This document shows positions 1-7,821 of a stretch of 17,545 bases of DNA, one piece after another. Where the stretch lies: positions 1 through 17,545 of the forward strand of contig JAUWSR010000030.1 of the NCBI GenBank assembly GCA_030609975.1. Direction: 5' to 3'. The stretch comes from Acidobacteriota bacterium. Lineage in GTDB: Bacteria; Acidobacteriota; Aminicenantia; Aminicenantales; Aminicenantaceae. A program made the translations under genes and the position numbers. The notes under the pieces were generated by a model. The model searched no databases, was not told the origin of the DNA, and was given only the letters and a program-made list of their open reading frames with translations. Each line of letters starts with the position of its first letter. Positions within the stretch are counted from its first letter, which is position 1.

Positions 1-25
1 GCATCCTTAATTCCGTGGTGATACC

Positions 26-269
26 AGAATTTGGGGATGGCTTCGCTCCAGTCGGATTTTTAACGCCATTCCCTCTCTGTTTTTCTCGGCTCTGCGGAAC
101 TCCGCATGTTTACATATCCCCCGCTACGTTAACCTCAGATACACATCGACCGCGTTAAAGATCATCTCGTGCTCACAACAGTCCTCGAGCCCGACTTCAT
201 CGGGTACCCTCCAAAAACAGTTCGGGAAGGCTAAATCCTCCAATGTCGCTCAATTCATCCCCAAATTCT
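26..269. repeat. Possible small inverted-repeat-bounded element (MITE-like)
   Basis: The 14-mer AGAATTTGGGGATG at 26-39 recurs as its exact reverse complement at 256-269, enclosing 244 bp. Inside are two short perfect hairpins, 93-106 (TGCGGA/TCCGCA) and 190-204 (CCCGA/TCGGG), and a 41-codon minus-strand open stretch (249-124) with no good start. I see no clear flanking target-site duplication; ATACC occurs at 21-25 and 277-281 but is not adjacent on the right. Inverted termini around a non-coding core are typical of non-autonomous mobile elements, but one copy cannot prove it. The rest of 1-334 shows nothing else beyond the promoter listed separately. Confidence 0.3.
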
Positions 270-334
270 ATGTAACATACCTATCTTTGCATCAATCACG
301 GTTTTGAGGATGCTTATGTTCTTGCCCCTTCATT

Positions 335-361
335 TTGATTGAATCGCTATTCTGTTATAAT
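335..361 (+). promoter_or_regulatory. Sigma-70-type promoter of the M1 peptidase gene
   Basis: A perfect -10 box TATAAT at 356-361 is preceded by TG one base upstream (353-354), an extended -10. A -35-like TTGATT lies at 335-340 with a short 15-bp spacer, which an extended -10 can tolerate. Transcription would start near 368, giving a leader of about 30 nt to the ATG at 398. This argues against any start codon upstream of 398. Confidence 0.55.
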
Positions 362-397
362 AAATATATCGTGTCACGGTTTCGAGCCAAAAGAGCG

Positions 398-3007
398 ATG
401 AAAAGATCCCGTCTTTATATTTTTGTATTTTTCCTGTGTTTTTCTGTTGTGTTTCCTGCCGATCAGGCCGAGCCGGATGATATGAATGCTTTTATTCAGG
501 AGCTGAATCAAGCCTTGGCAGCCAAGGATATTTCCCTTTATCTCTCTCATTTTTCAGAAAACATCCGTGAGAATGAACAGTTCCGGATCCAGAGCATGTT
601 CGATGATTTTAGGATGGATTCGGGGTCGATCTATCTGGCATCGCAGCAGGAAAGATCTGCTGGGGGCTATACGCTTTATATCCGGCTTTTTTTTCAGAAT
701 ACGACCTCCGTTATGCTGGATCTTTGGCGGATGGATGTGATACAGGTCGCCGGGACTTGGACTGTGACTCAGAAGCGGTTGGTAGGAAATCCGAAGACCC
801 TGTTTAAGATCAGCCTCCCCTCGGAGAGAGTCGAGCGTGTCCGGTCACTCACCGTCGAACATGAGGATATCCGGTTAAGTTTTAAAGACGCCCTCTGTTT
901 TTATGACAATATTCCCGAGTTCGAGACCGCACTGATTGTCATTGGGAAGGGGAAACTTGAATTCTCTCCCTCGCATCCACGGGAACGCTATCAGTTGGAG
1001 CTGTTCTTTAAACAGAAAGCTCTCATGGATAAACTCGAGTATGCCTATCTCCGTTTTTCTCCCTCGTTCTTTCGGAAGAACATCTCTATCGTAAAGGAGA
1101 CGGAGAGGCCGTTATCGATAGCCGAATCTGAATTGAACAAAGCCTACTCGATATTCATGCGCCATTATTCCCGTTCTTTCACGGTGCGTAATTCTCTTAA
1201 CGGCGAACTGTTGTCGGTTGCTCCGCAGGGAGATGAAGCTGTGTTTGAGTTTAAGGGAAAAAAGGTGGGAGATTCGACCTACGTCTATTCGCCTTTTACC
1301 AAGGAAGAGATCAATTTTTATCAGTGGAAAGAAGATCGCATCATCAGCCTCTATTCTCCCCCCCTGGGAGAAGACGACAAACGTTTATTTATTTCTTTCG
1401 GACAGAAGTATGATGTCTTGAGTTATGAGCTCGATATCGATTTCAAACCCGAACAGTTCTTTTTTGCCGGGAAGGCGCGGATCTTGGTTGAAGCAAAAAT
1501 GGCTCAGTTGGACAACCTCAAGTTTTACCTCAATCCCGCTCTGCAGGTCCTGCGCGTAACGGATGTCAATAAGCGTGAATTGTATTATACGGAAGACAAA
1601 CTGCGTAAAAGCTTATACATATATTTTCTGCGGCCTCCGGCTCGTGGACAAACGACTGTGCTCGAGGTTTATTATCGCGGGAAAATAGAGCCGCCGGCTT
1701 TGATCGCGGATGTGGTTAGTGTTCGGTCCGGGCAAACTTATCGCAGGTCACAGATCGTAACTGACGTCCTCCTTTACAGCCGTTCCTCGATCTGGTATCC
1801 CTCTCCGGATAACGTGGATTATTTTAATGCTCGGCTTAAGTTCATAACCCCCCCCCAATATCAAGTGATAGCCAACGGAACCCTTGAAGAGAAATACCGT
1901 CTGGAAGGCTTGGAAGATGTGGAGGATGTGGGGAAATTGGGAAATACTGTCCATGTTTTCCAGACCCAAAATCCAGTGAAGTATCTTTCTTTTGTAACCG
2001 GCCATCTTGAAATGAAGCGTGAGGAGATGCGGTCGATTCCGCTTAAGTATTTCCGGGGTTCTCAGACTTACGCAGAGAAATGGGATATATTCGAGGGTGC
2101 ACAGGAGATTCTGCAGTTTTACCAAAATCTTTTTGGAGCCTATCCCTACGAAAAGTTGTACTTGATCCGCCGGCTTTGGATTACCTCCGGAGGCCACAGC
2201 CCGGCATCCTTCGTTGTCTTGAACGATCTTCCCGAGAGTATGGGTGTTGCCCCAAGGCCTTCTCCGGACAGCCCGGTGGATCTCTCCCGCTGGAAGGAGT
2301 ATTTTTTGGCGCACGAGATCGCTCATCAATGGTGGGGCCAGGGACTGGCTTGGGAATCCTACAGCGACCAATGGTTGAGTGAGGGAATGGCTCAGTTTGC
2401 AGCCATACGATTTCTGAAGGAAAAATATGGCGACAAGGTGTATGCACAGATCCTGGAGAAATTTTCCCGGGGAACCCGTAAAAAGACCAAGTGGGGGGGA
2501 ATCACCATGGGGGCGCGCATCAGCTATTTTGACTTTAATGCCTATCAGACTATCGTTTACAACAAGACCGCTCTTGTCCTGAACATGCTCCAGGATATTC
2601 TGGGGGAAGAGGCCTTTTATGCAGGATTGAAGAGGTTTTTTAATCGTTTTCGCTATCGAGCGGCCACCAGCAAAGCTTTTTTCCAAGCATTCAGGGATTT
2701 GACCTCTCGGGATCTCAATCCTTTCTTTGAGATGTGGTTCAACTCCCATCTCCTTCCCAAGGTGACCGTGACCCATAGCATTCATAAAGAAGCGGACGGC
2801 TATCGTCTCAAATTTAATGTGACCCAAAGTCAGAACAAATTTATATTTCCCCTATGGATCGAGTGGCAGGAACAGGGCCGCAAAGTACGGAAACTGGTTG
2901 TGGTAGACAATATAGCTGTCAATTATGAGACCAGGGCTTCCCGGAAGCCGGAAAAGATCAAGATCAACCCCGATGCGGCCGTGCCCGGGGAGTTTCGTTT
3001 TAAATAG
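398..3007 (+). CDS. Exported M1-family zinc metallopeptidase
   Basis: Predicted 869-aa exported gluzincin of the M1 (aminopeptidase N/leukotriene A4 hydrolase) family. The zinc site is HEIAH at residues 639-643 with the third ligand Glu662, exactly the HExxH-18x-E spacing; the family's catalytic tyrosine is Tyr721 in YNKT. Residues 1 to about 20 form a signal peptide with a basic start and a hydrophobic core. About 300 residues of unrecognised sequence precede the M1 N-terminal beta domain (from about residue 340), so the protein is longer than a minimal M1 enzyme. The exopeptidase GxMEN motif is replaced by GGHSPASF (598-605), so aminopeptidase specificity is uncertain. The reading frame extends upstream to a TTG at 335, but a promoter overlaps that part and the signal peptide begins at 398. 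A run of nine C occurs at 1848-1856. It likely degrades peptides outside the cytoplasm; its partner genes are unknown. Confidence 0.9.
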   Translation: MKRSRLYIFVFFLCFSVVFPADQAEPDDMNAFIQELNQALAAKDISLYLSHFSENIRENEQFRIQSMFDDFRMDSGSIYLASQQERSAGGYTLYIRLFFQNTTSVMLDLWRMDVIQVAGTWTVTQKRLVGNPKTLFKISLPSERVERVRSLTVEHEDIRLSFKDALCFYDNIPEFETALIVIGKGKLEFSPSHPRERYQLELFFKQKALMDKLEYAYLRFSPSFFRKNISIVKETERPLSIAESELNKAYSIFMRHYSRSFTVRNSLNGELLSVAPQGDEAVFEFKGKKVGDSTYVYSPFTKEEINFYQWKEDRIISLYSPPLGEDDKRLFISFGQKYDVLSYELDIDFKPEQFFFAGKARILVEAKMAQLDNLKFYLNPALQVLRVTDVNKRELYYTEDKLRKSLYIYFLRPPARGQTTVLEVYYRGKIEPPALIADVVSVRSGQTYRRSQIVTDVLLYSRSSIWYPSPDNVDYFNARLKFITPPQYQVIANGTLEEKYRLEGLEDVEDVGKLGNTVHVFQTQNPVKYLSFVTGHLEMKREEMRSIPLKYFRGSQTYAEKWDIFEGAQEILQFYQNLFGAYPYEKLYLIRRLWITSGGHSPASFVVLNDLPESMGVAPRPSPDSPVDLSRWKEYFLAHEIAHQWWGQGLAWESYSDQWLSEGMAQFAAIRFLKEKYGDKVYAQILEKFSRGTRKKTKWGGITMGARISYFDFNAYQTIVYNKTALVLNMLQDILGEEAFYAGLKRFFNRFRYRAATSKAFFQAFRDLTSRDLNPFFEMWFNSHLLPKVTVTHSIHKEADGYRLKFNVTQSQNKFIFPLWIEWQEQGRKVRKLVVVDNIAVNYETRASRKPEKIKINPDAAVPGEFRFK

Positions 3008-3017
3008 CCTGGTTCAT

Positions 3018-4406
3018 TCACGGGTCGAGGTCATCGACGTCGATTTCGAGCCGCTTGATCATTTCATTCAGAGTCGTGGCCCTAACCCCCAACCGTGCCG
3101 CTGCTTTTTTGTGAATTCCTTTTGTCCGTTTCAGGGCATCTTTTATTGCCTTGGTCTGGAAGGAGTTAAGCTGGTCTTTAAGGTTCGTGCTGGACGAAAT
3201 ATCTGATGCAGATGAATCCTCATCGGGATTATTGAGAAGAAAGGGGGGGAGGCTGCTCCGGGTGATCACCTTGGTCTTGCTTAAAACCACGGCCCGTTCG
3301 ATCAAATTTTCCAGTTCACGGATATTTCCGGGCCATTCATATACTTCCAGGATATCCATAACATCCTCGGAGATTTCTTGGATATCTTTGTGATTTTCCT
3401 TGCCGTATTTAGCCAGGAAGTGTTTCACCAAAAGAGGGATATCGTCTTTTCGCTGGCGAAGGGGAGGAAGCTCGAGTTTGATCACGTTAAGCCGATAGAA
3501 GAGATCCTCACGGAACCTACTCAAACAGATGAGCTCTTCCAGACTCGTATTGGTGGCGGCGATAACGCGGACGTCAACCTTGATGGTTTTGGTGCCGCCC
3601 AGGTGCATGAACTCCTTTTCCTGCATGACACGTAGCAGCTTTGCCTGTGTCTCGAGGTTGAGGCAGGAGATCTCATCGAAAAAAATGCTTCCTTTGTGGG
3701 CGGCTTCGAAAAGTCCCTTTTTTTGGCTGACAGCCCCCGTGAATGCTCCTTTGACATGCCCAAAAAGATGGCTTTCCAAAAGGTCGGGGGGAAGCGAGCC
3801 GCTGTTTACGGTGATAAAGGGGAAATCGATCCGATCGCTGTTCAAATGGATGGCTCTTGCCACCAGTTCTTTTCCGGTGCCGCTTTCTCCTTGGATCAGG
3901 ATGGTGCTACGGGTGGGAGCTACGGCCTTAATGGTCTCGAACACATTCTGCATAACCTGACTTTTTCCGATGATGTTTTCAAAGCTGAACGTCTTCTTTA
4001 GCTCACTCTTGAGACGGAGGTTCTCCTTCAGGAGTTTATTGTGCTCCAGGGCTCTTTCGATGGTCAAGATCAAGTCGTCGTGTTTGAAGGGCTTCTGGAT
4101 GTAATCGTAGGCCCCGGTTTTCATGGCGGAGATGGCGGATTCCACCGACGCATAAGCCGTTATGATGATAATGACGGCATGGGGATCTATCTTTTTGAGT
4201 TGACGGAGGACCTCGATCCCATCCATCCCTGGCATCAGGAGATCCAACAGGATCAGGTCGTACTCCTGGTGAACGAATTTCTTGAGCGCTTCCTCACCGC
4301 CTGAGGAACTTTCCGTCGCATAGCCTTCAGAAGTCAGAAGCTCACTCAAAACTTCGTGGATGATAGGTTCATCATCGATAATGTGTATCAATCCTTTTTC
4401 TGTCAT
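3018..4406 (-). CDS. NtrC-family sigma-54-dependent response regulator
   Basis: A 462-aa transcription activator with the full three-domain NtrC layout. The receiver domain (about 5-120) has the acidic pair Asp11/Asp12, phospho-acceptor Asp55, Thr83 and Lys105. The AAA+ domain (about 145-370) has Walker A GESGTGKE at 173-180, the sigma-54 contact loop GAFTGA at 220-225, Walker B ending in Asp244-Glu245, and the R-finger region FREDLFYRLNV. A Fis-type helix-turn-helix closes the protein (about 428-455). It should respond to phosphorylation by the kinase encoded just upstream on the same strand and drive RNA polymerase-sigma-54 at unlinked promoters; I found no -24/-12 site in this window. A good Shine-Dalgarno (AGAGG on the minus strand, 4414-4410) lies 3 bases before the ATG. 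Its stop is 10 bp from the convergent peptidase stop, with no clear terminator between. Confidence 0.95.
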   Translation of the reverse strand: MTEKGLIHIIDDEPIIHEVLSELLTSEGYATESSSGGEEALKKFVHQEYDLILLDLLMPGMDGIEVLRQLKKIDPHAVIIIITAYASVESAISAMKTGAYDYIQKPFKHDDLILTIERALEHNKLLKENLRLKSELKKTFSFENIIGKSQVMQNVFETIKAVAPTRSTILIQGESGTGKELVARAIHLNSDRIDFPFITVNSGSLPPDLLESHLFGHVKGAFTGAVSQKKGLFEAAHKGSIFFDEISCLNLETQAKLLRVMQEKEFMHLGGTKTIKVDVRVIAATNTSLEELICLSRFREDLFYRLNVIKLELPPLRQRKDDIPLLVKHFLAKYGKENHKDIQEISEDVMDILEVYEWPGNIRELENLIERAVVLSKTKVITRSSLPPFLLNNPDEDSSASDISSSTNLKDQLNSFQTKAIKDALKRTKGIHKKAAARLGVRATTLNEMIKRLEIDVDDLDP

Positions 4407-4531
4407 TTTCCTCTTTGTCTGATTTATTTATAAAAAATGTCGATATTTGCTATAAGCATATAAATGCCATTGCGAGGCCTGTAGGGCCGAAGCAATCTCA
4501 ATTCGCGAATAATCCAGGCGATTCATTAAAG
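4407..4531 (-). other. Spacer between sensor kinase and regulator genes
   Basis: This 125-bp spacer follows the kinase stop and precedes the regulator start. It holds the palindromic ATTGCGAGGCC-type repeat (4469-4496), a perfect 10-bp palindrome ATTCGCGAAT (4501-4510) and an AT-rich stretch with a TATAAA-like -10 box on the minus strand near 4430 but no matching -35. The regulator may therefore be made both by read-through from the kinase and from a weak own promoter. Confidence 0.4.
4469..4496. repeat. Dispersed palindromic repeat, copy 1 (ATTGCGAGGCC type)
   Basis: Begins ATTGCGAGGCC and ends GGCCGAAGCAAT, an imperfect palindrome (ATTGC, GGCC / GGCC, GCAAT pair). A second, inverted-symmetric copy lies at 7661-7687. 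This resembles short intergenic palindromes that are dispersed in many bacterial genomes. In the kinase-regulator transcript it would fold as a hairpin and could influence mRNA stability or differential expression. Confidence 0.6.
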
Positions 4532-7372
4532 TTAATTACTTAGTGGTTTGTCCAGTTCTTTTTTTCCCAAGTCCATCGGGATGGTGACCGTGAACGTCGT
4601 TCCTTTGCCCCCTTCACTCTCCACGGATATATGGCCTTCGTGCTCCTTGATGATAGCATAGCTGATGGACAAGCCCAACCCGGTGCCTTTTCCGATGCCT
4701 TTGGTAGTGACGAACGGGTCGAAGATGTGGGGGAGATGTTGGCTTTGAATCCCTGCCCCCGTATCTTGGATCCGGATGACGGCCATTTTGCCTTTGGGGA
4801 ATAGCTGGATGGAAAGCTTTCCGCCATCAGGCATGGCGTCTATAGCATTGAGGATGATGTTGATGAAAACCTGCTGCAATCTTTCTCCATTGGCCCAGAG
4901 CGGCTTGAGGGAGTCGAGCTCGAGTTCAAGATCGATGTTGAGGTTTTTCAGTTTGTATTCGATGAGCGAGATGATCCCCTGTAGATTGTCTTTCAAGTCG
5001 AGCTGGATAAACATAGATTCCGAAGGATTGCGGGCAAAATTGAGGAGACTTTTGACGATCTTGGCCACCCGGTCCGTCTGGGCTTCGATCTTATCCAGTA
5101 TGGGGGCGTGGGGGGAGTCGACCAATTTTTTTTGCAGTATTTGCACATAGCTGGAGATTCCCGTCAAGGGTGTGTTTATCTCATGAGCCACGCCTGCCGA
5201 TAACAGGCCTACAGAAGCCAGTTTTTCCGAGGTCAGGAGCTGTTGTTGGAGCGAGGTTTTTTCGGTCGTATCTTCGAATACGATAATGGTTCCGTAGGGA
5301 TTCATGTGGTTGTCCCGCAGCGGAGTTTTAACGATGTCGAAGATCCTGGTTTCTCCATTTGGCATCTCGATAGGGGTTTCACTCAAGAGACGAAAATCCT
5401 TTTGAGTATCCGGGGGGAAAAGAGCGAGATAATTCTGTTGGCCCAGGACCTGTGCGGCATCCTTTGCCATGACCTCTTCTTTTTGCTGCTTAAAGGTCGC
5501 TTCCATCACCCGGTTCCACCCGATGATCTTACCTTTCTGATCCAGAACCGCAACTCCTACGGTCAGGCTTTCGATGATATTTTCACTGTAATCCTTGAGT
5601 CTTTCCAGCTCCATGGCACGGACCTGAGCCTGGCTGTAGAGGTAGGCATTTTCCAGAGCCAAAGCGATGGGAGTGGATATGGTCATCAGCAGTTCCCAGT
5701 CTTCGGAATCGAGCAAGGTGTCGTCAAATTTTTTCCCCATACCCAAGCACCCGATCAGCTTATCCTCTACTCGCAAAGGCATGAGGTGGAAGAATCCTCG
5801 GGAGGCTAGGTCTTTGAATTTTTTTTGCAGCTCCCGACGATCACTGAGTGCATATTCGGAAAGATAGTCCGCTTTTTGCATGAGATGAAAAAGTTCTTCT
5901 TCGAACGTCACATGTGTCCTGATCGGAGTGGTGACTCCTCGTGACTCCAGGATAAAAAAGGTGCGGCGCTTGTCGCTGACTGGAAGCAGCAGGGCAATAT
6001 ATTGGAGAGAGAGTGCATAAGCGATATGCTCCAACAGAGCTTGTGAGAGCTTTTGAAGGTCTCTTTCCCGGCTCAACTCCTGACTGATAGAGAGGAGGGT
6101 TTTGCGATATTTATAACTGCGCTTGTAGATCACCCTATCCAGAAGAGCCTGTATACCCTTCTGTATAGGGGTAAACAGTGTTGCCCCTAGGATGATGGCA
6201 AGGATTCCCAGGATCAAGACAATGAACTGGTTTTCTGGGAAAATGCTGATCTGGGAACTGACAATGAAATATAAAACAGCGATCACAACGTAGGAAAAGA
6301 TCAGCGGGACCGCTTTTCTCAGGATGACTTCGACATCCAGCAGTTTATAGCGGGATATGGAGTAGGCAAAGGTCAGAGGGATAAGAGCCAGCAGGATGAC
6401 CGTGAACTCTCCCAGCTTAGAAGGGATCTGGCCGATAACATAGGGGCCGATATAAAACAACGTGAAGGGAAGAAGTCCGAATCCCAATCCGTAGACGATC
6501 CACTTTAGCTGGCGTTTTGTAACGATGTTGGTTGCCTTGAGAGTATCGAACAGGATCATCCCAAAGGCAATAAAAAAGAAAAGCGCGAAGTGAAGGAGAT
6601 CGAGCTTCTCCGAGGTATTGTAAAAGCCCCAGATGAAATTATCACTCAATCGGAAAATGTTGGGCAGATGAATAAAGATTTTTACCAGCAAAAGGACCGC
6701 TCCGGGTAAATACAGGAGGTTTATGGAAGACAATCTCCGTATGAGGAGTTTCTTGCGACGAGGGAAAATAATGAAAAAATGTAGGAGCAAAGGGGGAAAG
6801 ACAAGAAAGGCGGCTTTATCCAGCCAATAAAACGAGCTGTCAAGCAGGTCCAGTTCTCCGGTGGGGGAGAAAATATGGAACGTGGAAAAGGTCAGGGAAA
6901 CCAGAAAAAAGAAGATGTAGGGAAGGGTGAAAGGACGGCGGGCGGTCAAAAAAACAAGACATCCAATGACCAGGGTTGTGAGACCGACCAAAGCCAGGTA
7001 AAAATAAATCAGGTTTACGCCTTTCTGAGGAATAAAAAAGCTTATGTAGTAGGCTCCGTCATCGCCCTCATGGACGATCTCATAGGTTGCTCTCTGGTTG
7101 AGGATTTGGGCTTCCCACAGGATCTTGGATATGTCTAGGGGATTGTTGACTGTCCGTCGATTGAGCGATATAAGGATGTCTCCCCTTCTGATCCCCTCGA
7201 TATAACCCGGGCCATCTTTCTCTACGTAGATGGCGGTTAAACCGTCAGTCTTGAGCTTCCAAACGACACCGTCCGTGGGTTCCTTCCAGGATATTTGATG
7301 ATAGATGTTGAATCCCCCCAAGACCAAAAGCATAAGAGCCGGGAGGATGGAGAGCAGGATTTTTCTTTTCAT
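4532..7372 (-). CDS. Membrane sensor histidine kinase: PDZ, multi-TM, GAF, PAS, HisKA, HATPase
   Basis: A 946-aa sensor kinase. In order: TM1 (about 5-22); a PDZ domain (about 35-115, core GYIEGIRRGDILISLNRR), which should lie outside the cytoplasm if the N-terminus is inside; roughly nine more membrane segments (about 121-400), including LLHFFIIFP and the YKLLDVEVILRKAV motif typical of ComP-like kinase membrane domains; a GAF domain (about 430-580); a PAS domain (about 595-705); HisKA with phospho-acceptor His730 (AHEINTPL); and HATPase with N box Asn842, G1 DTGAGI (870-875) and G2 GTGLGL (896-901). No HAMP domain is seen. The start is 7 bp after the stop of the exported small protein and lacks a clear Shine-Dalgarno, suggesting translational coupling. 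The downstream response regulator is its probable partner. The ligand is unknown. Confidence 0.93.
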   Translation of the reverse strand: MKRKILLSILPALMLLVLGGFNIYHQISWKEPTDGVVWKLKTDGLTAIYVEKDGPGYIEGIRRGDILISLNRRTVNNPLDISKILWEAQILNQRATYEIVHEGDDGAYYISFFIPQKGVNLIYFYLALVGLTTLVIGCLVFLTARRPFTLPYIFFFLVSLTFSTFHIFSPTGELDLLDSSFYWLDKAAFLVFPPLLLHFFIIFPRRKKLLIRRLSSINLLYLPGAVLLLVKIFIHLPNIFRLSDNFIWGFYNTSEKLDLLHFALFFFIAFGMILFDTLKATNIVTKRQLKWIVYGLGFGLLPFTLFYIGPYVIGQIPSKLGEFTVILLALIPLTFAYSISRYKLLDVEVILRKAVPLIFSYVVIAVLYFIVSSQISIFPENQFIVLILGILAIILGATLFTPIQKGIQALLDRVIYKRSYKYRKTLLSISQELSRERDLQKLSQALLEHIAYALSLQYIALLLPVSDKRRTFFILESRGVTTPIRTHVTFEEELFHLMQKADYLSEYALSDRRELQKKFKDLASRGFFHLMPLRVEDKLIGCLGMGKKFDDTLLDSEDWELLMTISTPIALALENAYLYSQAQVRAMELERLKDYSENIIESLTVGVAVLDQKGKIIGWNRVMEATFKQQKEEVMAKDAAQVLGQQNYLALFPPDTQKDFRLLSETPIEMPNGETRIFDIVKTPLRDNHMNPYGTIIVFEDTTEKTSLQQQLLTSEKLASVGLLSAGVAHEINTPLTGISSYVQILQKKLVDSPHAPILDKIEAQTDRVAKIVKSLLNFARNPSESMFIQLDLKDNLQGIISLIEYKLKNLNIDLELELDSLKPLWANGERLQQVFINIILNAIDAMPDGGKLSIQLFPKGKMAVIRIQDTGAGIQSQHLPHIFDPFVTTKGIGKGTGLGLSISYAIIKEHEGHISVESEGGKGTTFTVTIPMDLGKKELDKPLSN

Positions 7373-7379
7373 GGGGCCG

Positions 7380-7613
7380 TCAGTGCAATATTTGACGTCT
7401 TCCGCTCTTTATGGCCCATTTTATGCTGGGCTGATTCAATAATTTTTGAAGCCCTGGATTCTCTTTCAGGCCTAAGGGATCTGTATTTCGAGACAAAAGG
7501 GTGCTCATGTAGTCGTTTTTGGACTTTTGTTCTTCTTGTGGGGAGAGGATGCCGGATGTGACGAATAAGGATAAAAGCAAGGTTAAAAAAACCGCAACCA
7601 TTTTATTTTTCAC
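7380..7613 (-). CDS. Small exported protein, first gene of the two-component operon
   Basis: A 77-aa open frame I do not recognise. It opens with a basic n-region (KNK) and a hydrophobic stretch from about residue 6 to 24 ending TSGILS, a convincing signal peptide. The predicted mature part is about 53 polar residues with a basic C-terminus GRRQILH and no cysteine. The start is GTG at 7613; an in-frame ATG at 7601 would lose the basic n-region, so GTG is preferred although no strong Shine-Dalgarno is seen. It ends 7 bp before the kinase ATG on the same strand. Position and export suggest it could be a ligand or accessory protein of the PDZ sensor, but this is inference; it may simply be a small secreted protein of other purpose. 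Confidence 0.6.
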   Translation of the reverse strand: MKNKMVAVFLTLLLSLFVTSGILSPQEEQKSKNDYMSTLLSRNTDPLGLKENPGLQKLLNQPSIKWAIKSGRRQILH

Positions 7614-7619
7614 GATTTT

Positions 7620-7648
7620 AAGTTAAACCTTTGACTAAATTTTGTCAA
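7620..7648 (-). promoter_or_regulatory. Putative promoter of the small-protein/kinase operon
   Basis: On the minus strand a perfect TTGACA (7648-7643) is followed after 17 bp by TAACTT (7625-7620), a weak -10 (3 of 6 matches). It overlaps TAAAAT (7620-7615), a better -10 at unsuitable spacing. Either would place the transcription start at or just inside the GTG start at 7613, so the transcript could be nearly leaderless or the true promoter may lie further upstream. Confidence 0.3.
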
Positions 7649-7660
7649 TTCCAACCTGTT

Positions 7661-7687
7661 ATTGCGAAGCCCCTTGGGCCTCGCAAT
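7661..7687. repeat. Dispersed palindromic repeat, copy 2 (ATTGCGAGGCC type)
   Basis: ATTGCGAAGCCC and GGGCCTCGCAAT pair as a 12-bp stem with one mismatch and a short loop. On the minus strand it reads ATTGCGAGGCCC, matching the start of the copy at 4469. It sits just upstream of the minus-strand -35 box. Confidence 0.6.
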
Positions 7688-7821
7688 GATCATACATATT
7701 ATTATATCTGTGTAAATAATCATAATTTAGAATTTAGGGTATGTGCTTCGACTAAAGAATTGATTCTTAATTTCTTATTTAGAACTATCTGGATTTAGGG
7801 AGATGTGTGCTCGAGATGGAT

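Noticed and set aside
124..249. A 41-codon minus-strand reading frame as a gene
   Set aside because: It opens right after a stop with only a TTG as possible start and has no ribosome site; kept only as a possible remnant in the inverted-repeat block.
1748..2827. A 359-codon open frame on the minus strand inside the M1 peptidase gene
   Set aside because: The plus-strand frame encodes an unmistakable M1 protein with the zinc site in this interval; the antisense translation shows no recognisable domain and reflects codon bias.
5243..5809. A 188-codon plus-strand open frame inside the sensor kinase
   Set aside because: It is antisense to the GAF/PAS region of a clear kinase; no independent support.
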